From Fragum whitleyi (lineage: Eukaryota; Mollusca; Bivalvia; Cardiida; Cardiidae): DNA of 64,000 nt. Shown piece by piece: positions 35,537 through 47,500 of this stretch. Location: the NCBI GenBank assembly GCA_948146395.1, contig OX411543.1:49824517-49888516 (forward strand), in the 5' to 3' direction. The stretch's first letter is position 1, and every line of letters begins with the position of its first letter. A program made the translations under genes and the position numbers. Under the pieces are notes generated by a model. That model saw nothing but the letters and a program-made list of their open reading frames with translations, was not told the DNA's origin and did not search any database.

Positions 35537-38500
35537 CTGTGAACACATAAAAATAGACAAATTAAGGAACTTGGGCCATTTTACTAACCTTCTTATGAAC
35601 AAATTGTTCGTAAGTCAAAATCACAAATCATACCTGGTGTTTTTATTCATTGTTAAATTCTCTCTTGCAATATCTCATTGGAATCGACTTTAGAAGACGA
35701 TTCCATAATGATGCATGGTAGAATTCCATATTTAGTTGCAACTGTAGAAGCAATTCTTATTTTTGACTTACACAAAAAATGATTGTAAGATACTTAGTAA
35801 AACAGGCCCCTGGACCTGTAGTCAGTCCACAATATTTTTGAACTCAGTATCTTTCACAATGTAAACTGAAGTTTCCTAATTAAATCAGTAGGAAACCTGT
35901 TAACATTGTTTAAGTTTATGACTTCCAAAACATTGTGGAACTATTACAGGTTGACTACCTTAAAATAACTGTTTGCTAAAAACTTCAAAATTAAGAGATA
36001 TATATAAGAAGTGCATAAGATTATTCTGTATCAATCATACTAACAGAACTAGATTTTTGACGAAATTTCTAATATTTTTTTATGTCTCTTTGCAAGGTGA
36101 ACGGGCAATAATTGTTTCACTCGCAGGGTTTTCCCTGGAACTTTTTCTGAGGGGGTCATTGTGTCCCCTTGGTTCACAAAATAGGGAGTCATAATTTTTA
36201 TCCCATTTGAACATAAAAAACAAAACCATCTATTTTGATAAATTAGACATATGGTGTGTATGGTATTCAAAAACAAACTACATGAATATGATTTTTTTAT
36301 TGTATCTCACATTGTCTCAATATATTGCATAATTGTAAGAATAATTATCAAAAATTACACTTGTAAGCATTCATTTTTTCCTTATTTTCATAACCCCAAA
36401 TGCCCTGGCTGTTGACAGAAAATCAATATCTTGACCATCATCCCCATTCAACCTAATCATTAAAAGTCTATCAAGCCTTCTGGGTCTTATCTGTTTCTGA
36501 GTTTACTTTTCAAAATATTTTGCTGTGAAAAGCCTCTTTCACAGGGTGCACTGGACACTGGGAATACCAGTGAAATTGAGGCCAACATAATGAAGTCTGG
36601 ATTTACACCTGAGTATTTATCCAAGAGTAATTTGACAAAACTATCAAAATTACCATAATCTACTTTATGGGACATTACTTAGTGCTTGAGTTGTAAGAAT
36701 TGCCAAGAGGTTCTAAATTTTTAACACCCAGGAACAAATGGATTGTCCTGATGAGTCTTACTGCTAGGGAGACTTTCATTTTTCAGTGCTCTAGATACAG
36801 CCATTCGTAAAGCAATAGCTTTTTTTCACAAAAACCCGGGGTTTGACTGAAGCTTCTTGACAAAGAGCGGGTCCTGAACTGTCAGATGCCTTGGGGGATA
36901 TTTTACTTGGGCCCTCTGATGCATTGTTTTGCCTAAAAAAAATTGTCCGCTTTGACTGCGCAATGATGCTGTATACAGCATTACTAAGTGACGAAGGGTT
37001 CTTGATTTGACGTTTTATTCAATCAACTCCACACGAAATGAAGTTTAAAGTTTTATAACCAGTCTGGATAATTTGTACAGAAAGGTTAACATAAATTAAA
37101 GACTTTTACTCAGTTAAAGCCCCCGTCTGTGTTCGTGAACATTTCCGAAACGCATGGCAATGATCTTAGACGGCTATGTACACAAAAACTATACTTTCAT
37201 TCTTAAAGATAAGCTTCAATTTGTCATTCCAATATTCAGTAATGTAAATGATTATGATGCGGTGATCTAAATAAAGGCCTAACTTGATGAATATTTATGA
37301 CCTGCAACATTTTGGCTTCCAATTTGTATATCGCTCCTTGCATTTGGGTGTATTTCACAAGACCAAAACCTCATTTACATATTTTACTTTATATGGCAGA
37401 TTATGCGTTTCATGAAAAAGCCGCCGTTTGTTGATTCTTTTGTATCTTAATGTCACTCATCTTCCATCAGACCAAATCAAGAAAAAATATTCTAAGAATA
37501 TTCACGAAAGTGCTATTTCATTTCTCTCAACGCAGACTGGGGCTTTAAAAATAACCCAATTAAGCAATAAAGAGACAGAGGCCCAGTCTGCAGTATTCTA
37601 TTCTTCCCCAGTATGCTTCGAATGTTAACAAAGCCGTTTTTCCATTTCTATTTTGATTGCGTCCCATAGTTGCAGTTATTCATTTTTTTTCTTTGTCATT
37701 TACACCAAAAATGCGTCAAAATGCACAAATTTGTGTGTCTGGGAAAATCTTGACTTGTTTAATCATGTGTAGCAATGAAAGACAATGTAGTTTTTCATAA
37801 TATCCCCCTGTTAATTGTCACATAGTTTCTTGTAGGCAAACTAATCAATATTTGGTTAATGTCTATTACTATATATTATATTTTACACAATGTTACAATA
37901 TTTAAGGGGTGTCATGACAGTTCAAGGGAAGGGCCAGCATTATCGTAACAATAGAAGTTGACTCAGAGCCACAGATAGAGGGAGTATTTTGTTTTTCAAA
38001 TTTAAATATTTCATACACCATATTTATGTATTTATATTTATTCATACACCATATTGTTGGTACTCATTTAAAACATGGCATTGAGGATTCATATGCGTAC
38101 CCACAGCATTACGTTTCATTATGAAATAAAGATTTTAGACTGCCATAACCCCCTCTTATTTGACCCCTGTGACTTTTAGCTATTAACTACTGGACTCTTT
38201 ATTGAGGGAGATAAATTCATGAATGCCATAACCCCCACTTCAAAAAGAAATGTGTAAATAAATTTGGCCAGTTCTAGAAACTGAAAAGTTAAGATATGTT
38301 CGAAAACAGAAAACACAAAACACACTGACATGGATAACTTCAAACCCATTTACACAGGATAGCAGTTAAACAGATCAGAAAGATAAGGGTTAAACAGAAA
38401 GATCAATTCACATGTCTCACCTGGTGACATGATACCTCTTTTCTTCAGTTTTCTCTCTAAAGCCAGCTGTCTATTTCTCTCCATTCTCTCTAGTTGTTCA

Positions 38501-41500
38501 GGTGTAAATGTCTTAAACAATTAAAAATATCAATCAAAGAAGGACCCCTAGCAGGTTCCCATAAAAGTAAATATTTTTATTTAAAGGTTATTTAAGGCAA
38601 AAAAAAGGTCATTGTGTCTGTTGAACAATAAATAAATCCATTTTTTTTGTGTGTCTTTTGCTTTCGATTACCTTGTTCTGTTAACCCTTTCCTGTTTTAC
38701 AAAATTTTGGACCTGTCCAAATTCAAAGGTTTTGCAGACGGAAATTAAAAGTGGATTTAATTTGAAAAATAACCATTCAGTAGGGTAGAAAATAGTGTGG
38801 AAAAAGAAGAAATTGCTTGTCAGAAGCAATTTCTTCTTTTTACACAATGTTTTCTCAATCATAAAATCACAGGAACATAAAAAGCAGGGGTTAAACAGCA
38901 AAGGGTTAATGATTCAGGTAGTGGAATAACAATAGTTTTGCATCTTTTCTAAAATCATGAACTTCGCCAGTGTAAACCAAGGTGAAAACTAATGATTTCA
39001 TTAGGCAACCTGTGTTAACATTAGGAAAGATCATGAGTTCCAAAATGTTGCAAAATTATTGCAGGTCCACTACCTTAAAATCTTAATGATAAAAGACTCT
39101 TTAAATGTGAGTGTTTAAGTTCCTGAACTTGTCCACTCATTTTATCTAAGAAATGGACAAATACAGAAATGTTAAGAACTTTTTTAGTTAATTTGAAGAT
39201 ACCCAACTTTCAAGCAAAATAACAGTTTTAAGTTAAAAGGTTTTTAAGGTTCACCTAGAGGGCCAGGAGTAGTTGTAAATCATAGTAAAAATCACATCAA
39301 TTTGTAATTTAGTAACTAAAATTGGTTGTTTTTTATGCAAAAAGCTTTCAATCTTTTCCAGCCAAAAATTTTGTTACAAGGGACATTTATTCAAAGGAAT
39401 AGGAACTGAAATGGTCTCAAACTTGGCTAACCACTGAGTTACCTACCCCTGATATACCAGGTGTTTGTGATGGTGTCTGTGACAGTGTCTGTGAGGGTCC
39501 AGGTGTTTCTGGAGCAGGTGGGACGGTTGTAGTGGTCTCCCCTGCTTTACTCTCCCCCTCCTCCTCCACTCCCCAGTCCATGTGTCTGTCTGTCTGTCTG
39601 TTACTGTCCATCTCCATTTCTCTCATTGCCTCATCCTCCTCCACTCCCCAGTCCATTTGTCTGTCTGTCTGTCTGTTACTGTCCATCTCCATTTCTCTCA
39701 TTGCCTCCACTCCCCAGTCCATGTGTCTGTCCGTCTGTCTGTTACTGTCCATCTCCATTTCTCTCATTGCCTCATCCTCTTCAATCAGCTCCTCCCACAT
39801 GGCTTCTGCAGACTTTGTCGTCTGTAAAATAAAGGGATTTAGATTTATTTGTTTGAGTGCCACTTTCAACAATCTTTCAGTTTCATCACAACCATTTGAC
39901 AACAGAAGAATAAATTCCTGGTATTTCTTACACCAGAACTACCATTACATCTGTTCCTAGTCTCCCCAGCTGTTGTCCCGGATATCTACAATTATTAATC
40001 TATTGGTTGAAGACAAATGGCAGGGTTTAAGAATGACATCAATGAAATGGGATCCTAATGACTCAATAGTAGGGCTAATGTTTACAGGTTAAATGCAGAC
40101 AGACAGATGGGCAATGGTAAAATAACATGGCCCCTGATCTATTGATGCATAACATAAACAAGCATTCTGAAGTATTGCATGGCAATACCAAGTCCCCTAC
40201 CGGATTTATATATATATCCGTAGAGCAGTATCTTTTTTGGGTGGTAAAGGTATTACTACCTCTCCAAAATATTACAGTTGTAACAGATTTTATGTATCAG
40301 CTCAATATCTCCAAGGATAAAGATATTAAAATCAGGATATTTCCTGGTAATTTTCTAAGTCCAGCATCCGTATCTTCGACAAAAATCAATGGACCAGAAC
40401 CAAATTCAAACTTGTTCTTTAACTCATTGATGCAGACTCACATACCAAAAAACAGCTCAATATCTCCAAGGGTTAAGAAAAAAAATCCGGAAAACTGAAA
40501 TTTCCAGGTAATTTTCTAAGTCCAGCATCCATATCTTCCACAAAAATCAATGGACCGGAACCAAACTCAAACTTGTTCTGTAACTCATTGATGCGGACTC
40601 ACATACCAAAAATCAGCTCAATATCTCCAAGGGTTAAGAAAAAAAGTCTGGAAAACTGAAATTTCCTGGTAATTTTCTAAGTCCAGCATCCGTATCTTCC
40701 ACAAAATTCAATGGACCAGAACCAAACTCTAACTTGTTCTGTAACTCATTGATGTGGACTCACATACCAAAAATCAGCTCAATATCTCCAAGGGTTAAGA
40801 AAAAAAGTCCGGAAAACTGAAATTTCCTGGTAATTTTCTAAGTCCAGCATCCGTATCTTCCACAAAAATCAATGGACCGGATCCAAACTCAAACTTGATC
40901 TGTAACTCATTGATGCGGACTCACATACAAAAAATCAGCTCAATATCTCTAAGGGTTAAGAAAAAAAGCCTGGAAAACTGAAATCCGGACTGACAGACGG
41001 ACGGAAAGACGGACAGACGGACGGAGCGCAAACCTATAGTCCCCTTCGGCTTTCGCCGGTAGGGGACTAACAAGATCACCACCTATGGGAACAACTCTCA
41101 GCTGCAATTGCTGGATAATGCAAAAATTCTAAGTCTAAAAAGGGGCATTACTCTTACAGAAATGCTTCTAGAGTTATCCCCTTTCATAGTCTGGATAGCT
41201 CTTGTGATGGTAAACACACATGCCAATTTTCATGAATATATCTTCAATAAGAAGAGAGATATGACCAAGGTTAAAGTTTGTCACGCCAATGCCAACATCA
41301 ACGCCAAAACCAATGCAAATAGCACCAAGTAGATCATATACCTCGAGTTCTCCCAAACCAGCTGAGTTTAAAAGTTGTACAAAGATCCCTTTTGTTTCAC
41401 TTACATTTCCCTCCTCATTTCTCTCCACATCATCCTCATTCTCATGATCTGATCCAACAAAATCCTCGTCAAGTAATGGCATGTCCAGCCGTATCTTCTT

Positions 41501-44500
41501 GATACACGTTTTTACAGCACTTTTACTTCCCAACTTTTCCACCCTCTGTATGACTTCATCAAATGGCATGCTGGGAAACAGGCGATGAGCCCAGTGCTCC
41601 ATCTCTCTCATTAGCAATTTAAGATCAGCTGCCTAGATTAAAGCATGGAATACTGTATGATATCAACCCTTGTCATGCTGAATTTAAAAAAAAAAATACT
41701 TTGGCGACGGCCCATGAATATCAAGTCCTAAAAGCACTGGATACCCAAATCTAGATTGGGTAATAATTTTGAAAACATAATTCTCAAAACTTTTCTGGTT
41801 TAAAAATGAAAATCAGGTGGTATAGACCAAGATCAGACTGCACATAAAGAGCAGGCTGATCTTTGTCTATATCTCCTGTCAAAGCAGGAATATTCCCGGG
41901 TTCAGCTTGATAAGGTTTAAGTTTGATGAAAAAATTGATTTTTTAGTCAACCAATGATAATGATGCTAATTAAGGAATGTGGAATTTGTGGAATTCTTAC
42001 GTCTTACTTGTTTGAGGTGACTTTTCTACCTATTTCAAGTACATTTTTCTTGGTCACTAATTATGATGATCAGATTATATACACCAAAGGGTAGAAAACA
42101 TTGATTTTAATAATAAAGAAAAAATATTCCATTCCTTTGAGTTTTTTGGCAAACAAATTAATGTTGATCCTTGATGAGTTGAAAAACATCTCTTACTTAC
42201 ACAGGGGAAAGTGGAGATAAGCCATACAGAGCTAGACAAAGGGGAAACTTTGGTTTTCAAAAGAAATATTCAATTATTCCTTACTTATCCCTTTGTTGTT
42301 TGGTACGCATTTAAAATGTCTCATCAAGACATTTCAAACTAGAACTGTCACAGAGCATACTTATACCCCCCCCCCCCCCAACCAAGTGAAAAATGGAAGT
42401 GCTATTAGTGCAGGATGTGTTTGTAACAGATTTGAGGTCATATGCAGCATTTGCATGAAGTTTTATAATTGTCAGTCGCATGGCTCTTGAATTAGAGTCA
42501 GGAAACGAAAATTGAACAAACATTGACTGTGACCTTGACCTTTGACCTATGTGACCCACAAGCAAACGGCACTTCCTTGGGTCATGAGCATAATTTGCCT
42601 TAAGTTTCATGATTGTAGGTCGTTTGGTACTCCAGTTAGAGTCCAGAAACGAAAATTGAACAAAGGTTGACTGTGCCCTTGTCCTTTGACCTATGTGACC
42701 AAAAAACAATAGGGCACTTCCTTGGGTCAGAAGCAATATTTGTAAAAAGTTTCATGATTGTTGGTCACTTGGTTCTTGAGCTACAGTCCGGAAAAGAAAA
42801 GGTCTATGGATGGACAGATGGACAGACGGATGGAAGGGCGGACTGATGGACAGTCACTGTGAAACCAATAGACCCCTCTGCTTCCTTGGTGGGGGGAAAA
42901 ATGAATACCCACATAATAAGGTTTAATTGCAAAATAAAGATTTTAGACTAGCTTTACCCCCTCATATCTGGACCCCTGGCCAAATTACCCAACCCCTGGC
43001 TAATGCAACTTAGACAATTTCTGTAATTTCACTTTTCTTCAAAATCAACCAATTTAGTAAAGTCTGGGAAATATTTTAAAAATATTGAGTATTTCTTACA
43101 AGTTGTTTTGGTTTTTTTTATTCAACTTATTTTTCCAAATTTCCTAAGGAACAATACCAAATTTTGATGTCTGAAAAATGAAAACAGGTGTATTTTGTTC
43201 TATGAATCTTTATCACATTCCTTCAAATGAATTTAATCTGTTGAAAAAAAAGGCTTTAATGGGCTAGAAAAATTTCCATTTATGGTAAAAAATGTGAATT
43301 TCCTCAGAAATTAAATGAAGGCAACAATCAAATTTCCCTTGAATGACAGAATTCACTTTTCAAATAAATTGGCACATTTTGTGATATTTCAAACACACTG
43401 GCAACTTTTTCCTGTAATAATCAAATTACCAGATAAATGTTTCTTAAGGAGATGTACTTTTATGTCATTTAAAAGCAGAGTATCTGAACTATGTTTCTAG
43501 CTACATTTTGAATTTACAATTGCATTTTTGATATTTCAGACATATCCATCTAAATTCAGAGATGCTGAAAACAAAAATGAAAAGTATCCTGAAACAAATT
43601 TTCAAAATTGTCCTGTCAGACTGCTTGATGTCCACATATGAAAAACAACAAAGGGAAACAGCTCTAAAATTAACCCGTGCCATACTGAACCTGGAATATT
43701 CCTGCTTTGCCAGGAGCTATAGACAAACATTAGCCTGCACATGTGTGCAGTCTGATGATAGTCTACACCACCTGTTTCTCACTTTCAATCTAGAGTTGTG
43801 AATATATTTAGTTTTTTTCAAATAAAAATTGAACTACAGTTGGTACTTTCAGTGCTTTTTGCCCTTTGATTATGATGACAATTTTTAGCCAAAATTTATT
43901 CAGCATGCAAGAGATAAGCTAGGTAGAGTTACTGTTCTTGTGCACTACACTCCTTAACCATGAGAGGATCATATTTTCCAAGTTTCAAGTCAATCCGCCA
44001 TATGGTGACAGGGTTAAGGCTCTGAATAAACAAGTGGATGCCACCTGCTCGCCAAATGGTGGAAACCACGTTTGATCACATAATTATGATATCATAAGAA
44101 GAAACAAGCAAATTTCCTTTTTTTTCTAAAATATTTTCTCAAGAATAAATTCACAGGGCCATAAAAGTTTGGGACTGTGATGAAAAGAGTAAATTTTGGG
44201 ACCTGCCCTATTTTACCTCATTGTTTTTGCCCTTAAATTACAGCTTTTCAACTAGTCTGGGTACAATAGGGAACTATATTTTACCTCATTGTTCTTGCCA
44301 GTAAAGTTCATTTTTTTCCTCAAGTTTTGGTAAAATTGGGATTCATATCTTACCTCATTGTTCTTGCCTTTAAATTTCAGCTTTTCACCAAGTTTGAGTA
44401 AAATTGAGATTCAAATCTTTCTTCATCGTTCTTGCCCTTATATTTCAGCTTTTCACCAAGTTTGAGTAAAATTGAGATTCATACCTTACCTCATCGTTCT

Positions 44501-47500
44501 TGCCCTTAAATGTCAGCTTTTCACCAAGTTTTGGTAAAATTGGTTTTCATATCTTACCTCATTGTTCTTGCCCTTAAATTTCAGCTTTTCACCAAGTTTG
44601 GGTAAAATTGGTATCCCCCTTGTACCTGTCAGTCTGTAAAAGAATCGGAAAATATAACTTTAAAATGTTATCCCAAAAGCAGATGCTAACATGCATTTGT
44701 CTTATCAATTTTCAAACGAATCCTATCTGTAATACCAGAGATATTAGAGTTCGATACCAAATTCTGTGAGTAAAGATGGTGGCATTCGTTCTTTACGACT
44801 ATTTGTCTCTCACCAATGGGTTGATAGTTGTAGACCTATGTGAGGTAGCAGCTTGGGGCTAGGAGAGGGTGTGATGGTTGAACTGGTGAGAGAAATACCA
44901 GGAATCTATTGTTAGATGCTCCAGCTTCCGCAATATAACTGAAATAATGTTGAAAGCAGCATAAAACTCCATTCAATCAATTAATGCAACATTTTGGTAG
45001 TAATGAACTTTTGCAGTGTAAACCGAGGTTTCCCATTGATTTTAAAAACCTCACACAACATTTGATAAATCATGAGTTCCAAAGTTTTGCAGAACTATTA
45101 CCAGCCCTATAACTTAAGACTAGGGAATCCTGGTATTTCAATCACTGGTACAAGTAAGAGATCCTTTCCAGCCTTCAGATTGATTGATGAATCATTCTCA
45201 AAAATTAAGATTTTTCAGACGTTTTTTAAGAATCTAAAAATATTTATTTAAGAAAGTGACAGTTTCACGTCAGTGTCTTAAACAAGTAGTGTTGGCGATG
45301 TCGAATATTTTCACTCAAAGTTTCAAGGGCTAACGCCATAATTTCAAAAAATAGTCCGTCTATGTACATCCAAGGTTGATCGTGAGATTGTCCGAGTTGT
45401 GTTCCGAATGGCAGTCAGGAATCAAAACCAAAGAATCAGTGATTGGGAATACGATAGACGACCAACTGCTTAAGATTTAAACCCTAGTCAGGCTGAACCC
45501 GGAATATTCCTGCTTTGACAGGAGGGTTACAAAGATCAGCCTGCACATATCTTAGTCTAAACCTCCTTATTTTTCTAGTAAACCAGAACAGTTAAAAGAT
45601 GTTTGCTTTTTTAAAAAATATAGAGACTAACATCAGTGCATCCAGTGCTTTCAGCCCTTTGTTTTTAATTGAATTTCATCAATGTTTTTATTCAGCATGA
45701 CCAGGGTTAATTATACTTACCAAACCTTTAAGAAGAAGAATTACAATTTGTAATTTCTAAAAAAAAAAAGGACACATTCATGGTCCATAAGATCCCACTC
45801 CAATGAAATCTTTTAATAGGGTTCATCCTTGAGACCAGAAATACATGTCCGCTTTAGATTCATGAAGTTTGTTACAAAATTTCTGTCTCTAGAGTAAAAT
45901 TGAGGTCTCTTTAGAGTGCAAACAAAGAAATTATCAGGGGCTACTTTCCTTGTCTTTCCCAAAGAAAACTTTCCATCCTTGTCACCATTCAAACATTCTG
46001 ATCAATCCTAGACAGTAAACAGTTGACCCTTCCCGTACTGTTCAACACATATTTTATGTGTACACAAAGTTTTGACACACAATAGAGACTGATAAGATTC
46101 TGCACAGATGCTCAAAAATGTCTTAATATCTGCAAGGATTGATACTAAAAGCAGTCTTTGGGCCCAAAAGCTTTTGATTTCACGAGGATTTGTAGAAGCT
46201 TTGGGCCTGTGGTTAGTGGCCATACTATTTCCTTCACTGTCCAGTTTTGAAAAATAGTTGCCTTTCCCATACTTCTTCATTTTCATTACCGTATGAAAAC
46301 ATTACACGGAAAAACTTTCACAACTTTCTTAACAATTTTACTCGAAAAATTGCTAGAGAATTAGTATAAATTTAATGGAGTGCTTGTAATAATCAGGGAG
46401 GACCTGCAAAATTTGTAGCTTTTGGGTCCTTCTGTCTGGTGTTTATAAAAAGAAATTGTCGAACCTGTCAGCATCTAATTTTGGTTGAGGTTTTCTCACC
46501 ACCTTTTTAGCAGCTCCTTTAGATAGAGCCTTCAATCGCTTGTCAACCTCTGCATTATCTGAAAAGAAAAGGAAAAGAAATTCTCAAAATTCCATCTTTC
46601 AAAGCCTACAAGGAAACATATGAATTATTTACTTGGTTACTAAATAAACCAAGTGCATGTCGTATTGCGATGCAATACAGGAGTCCCCCACCGGATAACA
46701 AAAAATCCTTTCTTATAATATATCTCCTGCTAATTACAAGATCTATAACTGTATACAAAATTTGAAGTTGCTAGCACATTAGGTTTTGAACAAAATGTCC
46801 CAAACAAAAATATAAGAGTAAAAACAACGAATGGAAAAACTCCAAAAGTGGGCGGAGAAGAATGATTCTTGTACATACCACTTGTCCTCAATGAGATCTA
46901 TAAGTGTACCAAGTTTGAAGTTGCTAGCACTGATGGCTCAGGAGATATGGTCTGGACAAAAATGTCAGGATAAAAAACAACAACGGACAATTACTAAAAA
47001 AGTGGCTGTGGCAGAGTAACAGTTTTGTGCATTACACTTCTTCTCAATGAGATCTACCAGAGTACAAAGTTTGAAGATGCTAGGGCTTATGGTTAAGGAG
47101 ATAAGTACTTGAAGAAAATGTAAGGACAGAAACAACAAAGGGCAATAACTCAAAAAGTGGACATGGCAGAGTGACAGTTCTTGTACATGACACTTGTCCA
47201 TAATGATATCTATAAGTGTAGCAAGTTTGAAGTTTCTAGCACTTATGGTTTAGAAGATAAGTTCCGGACAAAAATTTAAAGGTAAAAACAACAAAGGGCA
47301 AAAACTCAAAAAGTGGGTGTGGCAGAGTAACAGTTCTTGTACATGACACTTGTCCTCGATAAGATCTATAAGTGTACAAAGTTTGAAGTTGCTAGCACTT
47401 ATAGTTTAGGAGATATGATCCGGATAAGAATGTAAGGGTAAAAACAACAAAGGGCAATAACTAAAAAGTGGGTGTGGCAGAGTTATGGATCTTGGCCATG

